This document shows positions 1 through 7,119 of a stretch of DNA of 41,014 nt, piece by piece. The stretch spans positions 1 to 41,014 of the forward strand of contig CAZOKH010000026.1 of NCBI GenBank assembly GCA_964580315.1, read 5' to 3'. This DNA is from CAZOKH01 sp964580315 (GTDB lineage Bacteria > Chloroflexota > Anaerolineae > Anaerolineales > Anaerolineaceae). The notes beneath the pieces were generated by a model. That model saw only the letters and a list, made by a program, of their open reading frames with translations. It was not told where the DNA came from and made no database searches. Within the stretch, counting starts at the first letter, position 1; the number at the start of each line of letters is the position of its first letter. The position numbers and the translations under genes were made by a program.

Positions 1-718
1 GTTCATCTTCCGGGTGCACCGCCACGGCGGTATCCCCCAGGATGGTTTCGGGGCGGGTGGTGGCCACCGGGATATATTGGTCGGTCTCATCAGCCAGCAT
101 GTATTTGAAATAATACAAAAAGCCGGGCTCCTGTGAATATTCCACTTCGAGGTCGGAGACGGCGGTACGCAGGCCGGGGGACCAGTTGATCAGGCGCGGG
201 CCGCGATAGATCAATCCTTTTTCGTATAGACGAACGAAGGCTTCGCGGACGGCGCGCGAAAGACCGGCGTCGAGGGTGAAACGTTCGCGATCCCAGTCGC
301 AGGATGCGCCCAGGCGGCGAATCTGGCGGGTGATCATGCCGCCGTATTTTTCTTTCCAGGCCCAGGTGCGGCTGATAAATTCTTCACGGCCAATTTGCTC
401 GCGGGTTAAGCCTTCAGCGGCGAGCGCTTTTTCAACCTGGAGCTGGGTGGCAATGCCGGCATGGTCTGAACCGGGCACCCACAGGGTGGGCGCGCCTTTC
501 ATGCGGTTATAGCGGATCATCAAGTCTTCCATGGAAACAAACATGGCATGACCCAGGTGCAATCCACCGGTGACATTGGGTGGGGGGATCGAGATGACAT
601 AGGGTTTCTTGGATGGATCAATTGTGGGTTTGAAGTAACCCGCTTTTTCCCAATGCTGATAAAGGCGTTGTTCAACTGTTGAAAAATCGTAAGTTTTTGG
701 CAGGGGTTCTTTTGCCAT
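1..718 (-). CDS. valS: Valyl-tRNA synthetase, N-terminal part (runs off the window)
   Basis: Charges tRNA-Val with valine in the cytoplasm (class I aminoacyl-tRNA synthetase). About 239 N-terminal residues are visible, against a usual length near 880, because the gene leaves the window at base 1. The translation begins MAKEPLPKTYDFSTVEQRLY. It carries the PPPNVTG segment and the class I HIGH motif in the form HLGHA about 50 residues in, followed by GSDHAGIATQ and the start of the editing (CP1) region with ATTRPETILGDTAVAVHP, as is typical of ValS. The ATG at 716-718 follows a GGAGG-type ribosome-binding site. The upstream T-box leader with an antiterminator NCCA-binding sequence independently supports a synthetase gene. 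Assignment is certain at family level, and ValS rather than IleS/LeuS is strongly favoured by the N-terminal motifs. Confidence 0.96.
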   Translation of the reverse strand, partial: MAKEPLPKTYDFSTVEQRLYQHWEKAGYFKPTIDPSKKPYVISIPPPNVTGGLHLGHAMFVSMEDLMIRYNRMKGAPTLWVPGSDHAGIATQLQVEKALAAEGLTREQIGREEFISRTWAWKEKYGGMITRQIRRLGASCDWDRERFTLDAGLSRAVREAFVRLYEKGLIYRGPRLINWSPGLRTAVSDLEVEYSQEPGFLYYFKYMLADETDQYIPVATTRPETILGDTAVAVHPEDE

Positions 719-1024
719 GTTATCCTCCACACTCAATAATTTCTGTGTTAAAAAAATAAAAATCCATTCGTCCATGAGGACGAAAGGATAATCTTCCGCG
801 GTACCACCTCAGTTCGCTCTAAAAGCAAGCGCACTTTTCTGGAAAAACCAGTCAGCTGTAACAGGCATACCTGTGCCGGTCTAATCTTCTATTAAAAATG
901 AATTTCTTCGGCAGTTTTGCTAAACGACTTGGGTCAAGGTTGGTCTGGGGAGGCTTTCAGCCGGGGCTCTCCGTTTCTGTCAGCAACCAGTGACTTACTA
1001 TTTTTAGCTACATGTTATGATATT
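719..1024 (-). promoter_or_regulatory. T-box riboswitch leader of valS
   Basis: On the minus strand the leader carries the T-box core AGGTGGTACCGCG (plus-strand 797-809), then a terminator hairpin, then the valS start. The TGGT in the core would pair with an uncharged acceptor end NCCA whose discriminator base is A, which fits tRNA-Val. Upstream lies a long Stem I-like structured region (about 900-1010). A possible GTC valine specifier triplet reads on the minus strand at 928-926, but I did not fold Stem I, so this triplet is tentative. Uncharged tRNA-Val should stabilise the antiterminator and switch on valS. Confidence 0.93.
750..789 (-). terminator. T-box-controlled intrinsic terminator before valS
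   Basis: On the minus strand ATCC-T-TTCGTCC, loop TCAT, GGACGAA-T-GGAT forms a stem of about 11 pairs with one T-T mismatch. It is followed at once by TTTTATTTTTTT. It lies directly downstream of the T-box core sequence, the usual place for the competing terminator. Confidence 0.9.
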
Positions 1025-1030
1025 GAGAAG

Positions 1031-1059
1031 ATTATACAGAGAACTGTCGGGGGTGTCAA
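1031..1059 (-). promoter_or_regulatory. Consensus sigma70-type promoter for valS leader
   Basis: Minus-strand TTGACA (1059-1054), a 17-bp spacer and TATAAT (1036-1031): both hexamers match the consensus exactly with ideal spacing. Transcription would start near 1024, giving a leader of about 300 nt that contains the whole T-box. Confidence 0.9.
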
Positions 1060-1127
1060 TTCATTTCACACTGAATTTCCTGCGAAGTAGAGAAAATGGG
1101 AAAAATAGCGGTAAAATCGAATAACAA

Positions 1128-1148
1128 ACCGCTCATAAAACGAGCGGT
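1128..1148. repeat. Short hairpin upstream of the Nudix gene
   Basis: ACCGCTC, 7-nt loop, GAGCGGT: a perfect 7-bp inverted repeat between the divergent valS and Nudix genes, 30 bp before the Nudix start. No T-tract follows, so it is not an obvious terminator. It could be an operator or a 5'-UTR hairpin. The rest of 1060-1178 shows nothing I can name. Confidence 0.5.
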
Positions 1149-1178
1149 ATTTGATGAATTTGACTGCGAAAGAATATC

Positions 1179-1802
1179 ATGAGCAATTTCCCGAAATGGC
1201 TGGAATGGGCGCAGCGGTTACAGGCGCTTTCACAAAGCGGGTTGGCTTATACGACCAATCCGTTTGAGATCGAACGCTATCACAGCATTAGCGATATTGC
1301 GGCTGAAATGTCGGCATGCGGTAGTGATGTGCCATTCAGCATTATTAAAAATATATACGATCAGCAAAGCGGGTATGCCACACCCAAGATAGACGTGCGC
1401 GGGGTGGTTTTTTGGGGCAATAAAGTGCTCCTGGTGAAAGAAGCATCTGATGGGTTGTGGACACTGCCGGGTGGATGGGTGGATGTTGATGAACCACCCA
1501 GCCGGGCTGTCGAGCGAGAGGTGCGCGAGGAGTCGGGGTATGTGGTGAAAGCCAAAAAATTGTTGGCGGTTTTCGACCACCGCAAACATGGACACCCCGC
1601 CTATATTTTCCACATTTTCAGGATGTATTTCCTTTGCGATTGGATTGGTGGAGAACCTGCTGTCAGTATTGAGACACAGGGCGCTGAATACTTTAGCGAG
1701 AATGAAATTCCAGACCTTTCCCTGGCCAGAACAACACCTGAAGTTCTGGATGCCCTGTTTCAACATTTGCGAGAGCCCGAACGCCCAACCGACTTTGATT
1801 GA
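1179..1802 (+). CDS. Nudix hydrolase with NUDIX_N_2-type N-terminal domain
   Basis: Hydrolyses a nucleoside diphosphate linked to another group (X), likely in the cytoplasm; the substrate (for example ADP-ribose or a nucleotide sugar) cannot be told. The Nudix box GX5EX7REUXEEXGU is complete at residues 99-121 (G99, E105, R113, E114, E117, E118, G120), so the metal-binding glutamates are present. Residues 1-65 are helical and contain QALSQSGLAYTTNPFE, which resembles the N-terminal extension found in one Nudix hydrolase subgroup of about 205 residues. The length of 207 aa fits. The ATG has only a weak purine-rich ribosome-binding site. A binding-protein gene starts 36 bp downstream with a good ribosome-binding site, so co-transcription is likely without implying shared function. 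Confidence 0.9.
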   Translation: MSNFPKWLEWAQRLQALSQSGLAYTTNPFEIERYHSISDIAAEMSACGSDVPFSIIKNIYDQQSGYATPKIDVRGVVFWGNKVLLVKEASDGLWTLPGGWVDVDEPPSRAVEREVREESGYVVKAKKLLAVFDHRKHGHPAYIFHIFRMYFLCDWIGGEPAVSIETQGAEYFSENEIPDLSLARTTPEVLDALFQHLREPERPTDFD

Positions 1803-1838
1803 TTACCGGTATAGGTTTAACCGTTAATTGGAGGATTT

Positions 1839-3293
1839 ATGCACTTTGCCAGATTGCGACTGTTGGGAATTGCAGCCATAATTTTTATTCTGGCATATCT
1901 ATCAGGGTGCCAACCGGTATCAAATGCAGCGGTTACACCACCCAGCGCCACAAATTCACACCTCAGCACCCTGCAGTTGAAGCCTACAGATGCTGAGCCC
2001 GCTTCAACCCCTACCACGGCAGTTCATTTGACAGTCACACGCAGTGATCTGGACGGGGTGAAAATCATGATGTGGCATCCATGGACCGGCGCAACCCATT
2101 CAGTGCTTAAAACACTGGTTGATCAGTTTAACCAGCAAAATGAATGGGACATTCATGTTATGGAGGCGTCGCAGGGCAGCAGCGGAAGCCTTTATTCAAG
2201 CGTAAAGACATCGTTAGATCAGGAAGAAAGCATCCCCAATTTGATCGCGGCGCCCATTGATCAAGTGGCGGCTTTGCAACAAGATGGACTGCGGGTAGTC
2301 AACTTGCAGGCTTATATGCAAGACAGCCAGTGGGGATTGACTGCGGAAGAACTGGCAGATATCCCCACGAATTTTTTGGCTCAAGATAATATCGAGGGCG
2401 CTCAACTGGCTGTGCCTGCGCAGCGAAATGCTGCTGTGTTGTTTTATAACCAGAGTTGGGCGCGGGAGCTGGGTTTTTCAAATCCGCCTGAAACGATGGA
2501 GGATTTCAAGCAGCAAGCCTGTGCAGCAGCAAAATCATTAATGCAAGACGATAATCAGGAAAATGATGGGCTGGGAGGTTGGATAATCAACAATGAGGGG
2601 CTGACGATCTTAAGCTGGATGAATGTGTTTGGTGTTAATGAATTGCCCGATCTGGATATTTCTGGTTACCAATTTCAGTCTGCGCCAACCCGCAACATGT
2701 ATAAGTATTTTGGCCAGCTTTTTGATGAGGGCTGCATCTGGAACAGCCGCAATCCAGAACCCTACGATTATTTTGCCAAACGCCAGGCATTGTTTTATTC
2801 CGCCACAGTGCAAGATGTGATGATCCAGGCTGCGAAAAATGGGCAGTTCAAAAACGAAGACGAATGGACCATTTTGGCTTACCCGGTTTCGGAGAAAAAA
2901 CCGACGGTGTTGATGAGCGGACCTTCATACGCGATTATGGCATCAACACCGGAGCAGCAATTGGCCAGTTGGGTTTTCGTTGATTGGATGCTGAAACCTG
3001 AGAATCAGGCCAGGATTGTGATGAGCAGCGGATCAATTCCTGTCAGCGCAGCAGCCGTTAACCAGTTATCGACCTTTGGTCAAAAATATCCTGCGTGGCA
3101 GCAGTCCATCCTCTGGATTCCGATTGCGCAAACATCACCGCGCAGTGCTGACTGGCGAGTAGCGCGCAGTGTTCTCGAAGATTCCTTCTGGCAATACTTA
3201 CAACCTCAACCAACGCCACAAAGTAGAGCAAACCCCTTGCCTGACGTGGATGAAACCATCAAAGAAATTTTGGAACAACAAAACCATGAGTGA
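1839..3293 (+). CDS. ABC-type extracellular solute-binding lipoprotein (family 1), orphan
   Basis: Captures a solute outside the membrane for an ABC importer; carbohydrate or a related solute is likely for family 1. The N-terminus has an Arg-bearing n-region, a hydrophobic stretch (LLGIAAIIFILAYLSG) and a lipobox LSGC with the modified Cys at residue 24, followed by a Ser/Thr/Pro-rich linker to about residue 65. The mature part has family-1 features such as VDQFNQQNEWDIHV, LAVPAQRNAAVLFYNQSWA and, near the C-terminus, WVFVDWMLKPENQARIV. The length of 484 aa fits the family. The ribosome-binding site GGAGG is 5 bp before the ATG. No permease or ATPase is adjacent: the next gene, overlapping by 8 bp, is rnhA. 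It therefore probably shares membrane components encoded elsewhere or acts as a sensor protein. Confidence 0.88.
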   Translation: MHFARLRLLGIAAIIFILAYLSGCQPVSNAAVTPPSATNSHLSTLQLKPTDAEPASTPTTAVHLTVTRSDLDGVKIMMWHPWTGATHSVLKTLVDQFNQQNEWDIHVMEASQGSSGSLYSSVKTSLDQEESIPNLIAAPIDQVAALQQDGLRVVNLQAYMQDSQWGLTAEELADIPTNFLAQDNIEGAQLAVPAQRNAAVLFYNQSWARELGFSNPPETMEDFKQQACAAAKSLMQDDNQENDGLGGWIINNEGLTILSWMNVFGVNELPDLDISGYQFQSAPTRNMYKYFGQLFDEGCIWNSRNPEPYDYFAKRQALFYSATVQDVMIQAAKNGQFKNEDEWTILAYPVSEKKPTVLMSGPSYAIMASTPEQQLASWVFVDWMLKPENQARIVMSSGSIPVSAAAVNQLSTFGQKYPAWQQSILWIPIAQTSPRSADWRVARSVLEDSFWQYLQPQPTPQSRANPLPDVDETIKEILEQQNHE

Positions 3294-3732
3294 TTTGAAA
3301 ACCAGAGCAACCATTTATACCGACGGTTCCTGTGAACCCAATCCAGGGCCAGGGGGATGGGCAGCATTGATTCGCTATTCGGACGGCAAGGAACTAAAGC
3401 TGAGCGGCGGCGAAAAAAACAGCACCAATAACCGCATGGAATTAACCGCGGCGCTAGAGGCTTTGCGAGCCATTAAAGAATCGGTTGATGTTGTCATTTA
3501 TACCGATTCTCAATACTTGCAAAGGGGGATTACAGAATGGCTGCCTGGTTGGAAAGCGCGCAACTGGAAACGAAAAGGTGGAGCGCTGGCCAACCAGGAA
3601 TTGTGGATGAGCCTGGATAAAGAAATTTCCCGCCATCACATCCAATGGAAATGGGTAAAGGGGCATGCCGGCAATGTTGGCAACCAGATAGTTGACCAAC
3701 TGGCAAGGACGGCGATGTTAAAATATCGCTAA
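3286..3732 (+). CDS. rnhA: Ribonuclease HI
   Basis: Cuts the RNA strand of RNA-DNA hybrids (R-loops, replication primers) in the cytoplasm. The 148-residue product has the full catalytic set D13 (YTDGS), E52 (NNRMELTAAL), D74 (YTDSQY) and D137, plus the KGHAGNVGNQ segment. The length is typical of bacterial RNase HI (about 150 aa). A longer in-frame reading from 3169 exists but lies wholly inside the preceding gene. I chose the ATG at 3286 because family similarity begins there and it overlaps the upstream stop codon by 8 bp, the usual arrangement for translational coupling. It converges with the minus-strand genes that follow. Confidence 0.95.
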   Translation: MSDLKTRATIYTDGSCEPNPGPGGWAALIRYSDGKELKLSGGEKNSTNNRMELTAALEALRAIKESVDVVIYTDSQYLQRGITEWLPGWKARNWKRKGGALANQELWMSLDKEISRHHIQWKWVKGHAGNVGNQIVDQLARTAMLKYR

Positions 3733-3773
3733 TACAAGCCCTTCAGGATGCACTAACGGGAAACTTAAAAAAA

Positions 3774-4439
3774 TTATTCAATTGTTTGCAAAAATTGCAT
3801 GGCAATTTCTTGAACCTGTCCATCGGTTGAAATGCCCTGCCAGGGATCGCTAGGTCGAACCAGGTTGGCGACAACAATGTTGGCTCCATTGAAAATGGCG
3901 CTGCGCGCTTCGCGCAAATCAACACCACCGGCTACAGAAATCAAAACATCATACTTACTGCGAATTCTGTTAATCTGGCGGTATTGGATTACTTTGCCGC
4001 GCGATGATTCTTCGTCCCGGCCACGATGAATGATGACCACATTGGGCGGCTGCGCCAGGGGTCTTAAAACCTTCATGGGGTCATCAACTGCAATCATGTC
4101 CACCATGGAAATCATGCCAAGCTGGCTGCAAAGTCCAATGAAGATGTCGAGCGTTTCGGTTGGGGCGCTGCCCAAAACCGTGGCGGCTGTGGCGCCAGCC
4201 ATGTGAGCCATTTGCACCTCACCAACGGCGCCATCAGCCACTTTTAAATCAGCGACAATATAACCAGCCCAAAATTGCCGAATACTTGAAATCGCTTTCA
4301 TCCCTTCCCTTTTGATGAAGGGTGTACCGGCTTCAATCAATATCCGTTCATTGTGGATGATGGTAGGCAAGACATCACGCACCAGATACAGGTCGTAGTT
4401 AAATGCAATTTGCAGGTAACGTGCGTTTGTTTGCAACAT
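3774..4439 (-). CDS. OMP-decarboxylase-fold (HUMPS) enzyme, 3-hexulose-6-phosphate synthase / KGPDC-like
   Basis: A (beta/alpha)8 enzyme of the orotidine-5'-phosphate decarboxylase suprafamily, which includes hexulose-6-phosphate synthase (formaldehyde fixation) and 3-keto-L-gulonate-6-phosphate decarboxylase. The metal/catalytic signature D-x-K-x-x-D is present as D64-K66-D69 in ADLKVADG. An IIHRGRDEE segment and a C-terminal ISVAGGVD phosphate-binding glycine pair also match HPS/KGPDC rather than true PyrF. The length of 221 aa fits. The start codon lies 2 nt after the stop of the SPFH gene with no clear ribosome-binding site, so translation is probably coupled. No 6-phospho-3-hexuloisomerase or PyrE neighbour is seen, so the actual reaction is open. 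Confidence 0.78.
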   Translation of the reverse strand: MLQTNARYLQIAFNYDLYLVRDVLPTIIHNERILIEAGTPFIKREGMKAISSIRQFWAGYIVADLKVADGAVGEVQMAHMAGATAATVLGSAPTETLDIFIGLCSQLGMISMVDMIAVDDPMKVLRPLAQPPNVVIIHRGRDEESSRGKVIQYRQINRIRSKYDVLISVAGGVDLREARSAIFNGANIVVANLVRPSDPWQGISTDGQVQEIAMQFLQTIE

Positions 4440-4441
4440 AA

Positions 4442-5236
4442 TTATTTTGGCTGAGATTTGGGAGCGATGAGCGTTTTTGCAACATCACCCAAATCGGACG
4501 GCATGAAAATAATAATCTTTTCTGATGGATCGGCTGCAATGTCGCGGATGGTTTGCAGGGTGCGCAGGTGCAATGCCCCCGGATGTTTGGCGAGGTTCTC
4601 GGCTGCCTGGCTTAGATTGTCGGATGCGGTCAATTCGCCCTGTGAGGCAATGATTACCGCACGACGTTCACGCTCAGCTTCAGCCTGTTTTGCCATGGCG
4701 CGTTTCATTTCTGCGGGCAGTTCAATCTCTTGAATTTTGATCGATTCAACATCTACACCCCAGGTGCTGGTTTCTGAATCGACAATATCTTTTATGCTGT
4801 TGGCAATCGATTCGCGCTCGGTCAGTACCAGATCCATTTCATTGTTGCCGATCACATCGCGCAAGGCCGCCTGGGTATATTGCCGGATGGCAAAGACATG
4901 GTCTTCAATTTTGATAATTACCGTTTCCGGGTCAACTACTCGGAAATAGACCACGGCATTTACCAGCATGGGGATGTTGTCTTTGGTCATGACTTCCTGG
5001 CGGGGAATTTCAGCGGTTTTGAGGCGCATGTCCACCTTGCGTAAGGATTGAACGATGGGGATGATGACGGTGAGACCGGGATTACGGGTTCCGCCGTATT
5101 TTCCGAGCGTGAAAACGACGCCTCTTTCATATTGATAGATGATTCGGATGCCGCGGGTGAGGATGACGATGATGAGAATTACAACAAATGATACAAGGCA
5201 ACTGCCGAAGGCAAAAACACTCCCAAACTCTTCCAT
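4442..5236 (-). CDS. SPFH/stomatin-family membrane protein (slipin type)
   Basis: Membrane-anchored scaffold protein of the stomatin/prohibitin/flotillin superfamily. Residues about 5-32 form one hydrophobic N-terminal segment. Then come the slipin hallmarks: YERGVVFTLGKY, NPGLTVIIPIVQSLRKVDMR, a long SPFH core (VNAVVYFRVVDPE, QAALRDVIGNNEMD) and the coiled-coil AEMKRAMAKQAEAERERRA. The C-terminus has the typical ASDNLSQAAENLAKHPGALH segment. The 264-aa length is typical. The ribosome-binding site GGAG precedes the ATG. The usual partner, an NfeD-type protein, is not adjacent; the co-transcribed gene encodes an OMPDC-fold enzyme instead. It probably organises membrane domains or proteostasis, but its role here is unknown. 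Confidence 0.92.
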   Translation of the reverse strand: MEEFGSVFAFGSCLVSFVVILIIVILTRGIRIIYQYERGVVFTLGKYGGTRNPGLTVIIPIVQSLRKVDMRLKTAEIPRQEVMTKDNIPMLVNAVVYFRVVDPETVIIKIEDHVFAIRQYTQAALRDVIGNNEMDLVLTERESIANSIKDIVDSETSTWGVDVESIKIQEIELPAEMKRAMAKQAEAERERRAVIIASQGELTASDNLSQAAENLAKHPGALHLRTLQTIRDIAADPSEKIIIFMPSDLGDVAKTLIAPKSQPK

Positions 5237-5312
5237 TTTTCTTTCTCCGTGGCGCTCAAAAAAAAGCTAATTAATTACAATTTTCGATTTTCTAAATCGG
5301 TTTATTTACTTC

Positions 5313-5341
5313 ATCTTAGCAAACAAAACCAAAAAAGGCAA
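5313..5341 (-). promoter_or_regulatory. Candidate promoter of the SPFH operon
   Basis: Minus-strand TTGCCT (5341-5336), 17-bp spacer, TAAGAT (5318-5313), about 80 bp upstream of the SPFH start. Four of six bases in each hexamer match the consensus and spacing is ideal. Confidence 0.55.
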
Positions 5342-5427
5342 TGATACATGGCGGAAAATGGCTATGAGATTGCTAATTAGAAAAACCTTGTTTTCGAATT
5401 TGATATTTTTTCCGTGTGTTTGGGAGG

Positions 5428-5565
5428 TGTTCATTAAGAACATTAACAGGAGACTTGCATTTTGTTAATGATGATGGTTTAATCAGATTATCATCTCAAT
5501 GCAAGCGCAAGATGAACCAAGGGAGGTGTTTTACCAATATGATTTTGGCACATCAGATCAAATGA
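5428..5565 (+). promoter_or_regulatory. Regulatory leader of the carbohydrate-type ABC operon (promoter, nested dyads, possible mini-ORF)
   Basis: The 359-bp gene-free stretch 5237-5595 holds the divergent SPFH promoter and this region. A candidate promoter is TTGCAT (5455-5460), 17-bp spacer, TTTAAT (5478-5483). Just upstream is an inverted repeat TGTTC-N5-GAACA (5428-5442), an activator-like position. CTTGCATT (5454-5461), overlapping the -35, is mirrored by AATGCAAG (5498-5505) downstream of the expected start. Between them GATGAT (5470-5475) mirrors ATCATC (5490-5495). A GGGAGG ribosome-binding-like site (5521-5526) precedes an 8-codon reading frame (5539-5565), which may be chance. I do not recognise a known riboswitch. 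Confidence 0.5.
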
Positions 5566-5595
5566 ATATTTCACAATCACAATTAAGGAGGAAGA

Positions 5596-7026
5596 ATGAG
5601 TAAGAAGTTTCTTGTTGTATTAAGTGTTTTGTTGCTTACCATACTCGTGGTGACCGCATGCGCACCGGCAGCAACACAGGCACCCGCTCAACCGGCGGAG
5701 GAAGAAGCTGCCGCGCCGGCAGCAGAGGAAGAAGCTGCTGAACCGGCAGAAGTTGAAGAGGAGGCTCCTGCTGCAGCAGCAGGGGGTGAAGTGTATTTCC
5801 TGAATTTCAAACCGGAAGTGTCTGAAATTTATGACAAAATCGCCGAGGCTTACAAAGCGGAAACAGGCGTCACGCTAAAAGTTGTCACTGCGGCTGCGGG
5901 AACATATGAACAAACCTTGAAGTCCGAAGTAGCGAAATCAGACGCCCCTGTACTGTTCCAGATCAACGGGCCGCGCGGCTACCTGAACTGGAAAGATTAC
6001 ACTGCTGATCTGAAAGATACTGAACTCTATCAGCATCTGACAGATAAATCACTGGCGGTGACAGTGGACGGCGGCGTTTATGGCATCCCGTATGTTGTGG
6101 AAGGCTACGGAATCATCTACAACGATGCCATTATGCAAAAGTATTTTGCCTTGGAGGGTGCAAAAGCGAAATCGATGGATGAAATCAATAATTTCGCCAC
6201 CCTGAAAGCGGTTGTTGAAGATATGACCGCCAAGAAAGCCGACCTGGGGATTGAGGGAGTATTCTCTTCCACTTCGCTGAAGCCTGGCGAAGACTGGCGC
6301 TGGCAGACGCACCTGGCAAATGTACCGATATTCTATGAGATCAGAGACAATAATTTGGACATCACTGATGTTACAGCATTCACGGAAACCAAGTTCCAGT
6401 ATGCCGAAAATTTCAAGAATATCTTTGATCTTTACATTAATAACTCGGTGACTGTACCGACCCTGCTGGGAAGCAAGAGCGTGGATGATTCGATGGCAGA
6501 GTTCGCACTGGGCAGATCGGCCATGGTGCAGAACGGCAACTGGGCATGGGGACAAATCAACGGTGTGGAAGGCAATGTTGTGAAGCCCGAAGATGTCAAA
6601 TTCCTGCCCATTTACACCGGCATGCCTGGTGAGGAGAAACAGGGCATTTCCATCGGCACCGAAAACTTCTTCGCCATCAACAAGCAGGCATCACCTGAGA
6701 AGCAGAAGCTGGCAGCAGATTTCATGATGTGGTTGTTCAGCAGCCCAACCGGCAAGGCTTTTGTCACCAATGATCTCAAGTTCATTGCTCCCTTCGACAC
6801 CTTTGAAGAGAATGAGAAACCCACCGATCCATTGGCAAAAAGCCTGTTGAGCTATGCAAGCAAACCCGACTTATACAATGTTGCCTGGAACTTTGTTGTG
6901 TTCCCAAGCCAGACCTTCAAGGATAATTTTGGCGCGGCATTACTGCAATATGCCCAGGGTAAGATTGAATGGGCGCAGGTAACCCAGACCATGATTGAGC
7001 AGTGGAAGGTAGAAGCCAACAAGTAG
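5596..7026 (+). CDS. ABC sugar-type extracellular solute-binding lipoprotein (family 1)
   Basis: Binding component of the importer encoded by this and the next three genes; it would catch a carbohydrate-like ligand outside the membrane. The signal peptide ends in a lipobox VTAC (Cys about residue 22), followed by an Ala/Pro/Glu-rich linker to about residue 65. The mature fold has typical family-1 segments: EIYDKIAEAYKAETGVTLKV, VYGIPYVVEGYGIIYN, FALGRSAMVQNGNWAW and a C-terminal FVVFPSQTFKDNFGAALLQY. The length of 476 aa is normal. The ribosome-binding site AAGGAGG is 5 bp before the ATG. It has two permeases and an ATPase downstream, separated by a strong hairpin at 7046-7075 that would favour higher levels of the binding protein. 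Confidence 0.93.
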   Translation: MSKKFLVVLSVLLLTILVVTACAPAATQAPAQPAEEEAAAPAAEEEAAEPAEVEEEAPAAAAGGEVYFLNFKPEVSEIYDKIAEAYKAETGVTLKVVTAAAGTYEQTLKSEVAKSDAPVLFQINGPRGYLNWKDYTADLKDTELYQHLTDKSLAVTVDGGVYGIPYVVEGYGIIYNDAIMQKYFALEGAKAKSMDEINNFATLKAVVEDMTAKKADLGIEGVFSSTSLKPGEDWRWQTHLANVPIFYEIRDNNLDITDVTAFTETKFQYAENFKNIFDLYINNSVTVPTLLGSKSVDDSMAEFALGRSAMVQNGNWAWGQINGVEGNVVKPEDVKFLPIYTGMPGEEKQGISIGTENFFAINKQASPEKQKLAADFMMWLFSSPTGKAFVTNDLKFIAPFDTFEENEKPTDPLAKSLLSYASKPDLYNVAWNFVVFPSQTFKDNFGAALLQYAQGKIEWAQVTQTMIEQWKVEANK

Positions 7027-7045
7027 CAAACGATTCTAATTCAAA

Positions 7046-7075
7046 GTATCCCCGCGCCAAAATGCGCGGGGATAC
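7046..7075 (+). repeat. Intergenic hairpin between binding protein and permease
   Basis: GTATCCCCGCGC (7046-7057), 6-nt loop, GCGCGGGGATAC (7064-7075): a perfect 12-bp stem. No T-tract follows, so it is better read as an mRNA-stabilising or attenuating hairpin than as an intrinsic terminator. Its position after the binding-protein gene matches the malE-malF arrangement known from other sugar importers. Confidence 0.8.
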
Positions 7076-7119
7076 TGTCATGCTTCAAGCGGATTTTAGA
7101 ACAGCCAAGGAGAAAAACA

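Noticed and set aside
276..512. Plus-strand reading frame of 78 codons inside valS
   Set aside because: It overlaps conserved ValS coding sequence on the other strand and has no recognisable domain or ribosome-binding site.
1230..1766. Minus-strand frame of 178 codons opposite the Nudix gene
   Set aside because: The plus-strand frame has a complete Nudix box; the opposite frame has no family features.
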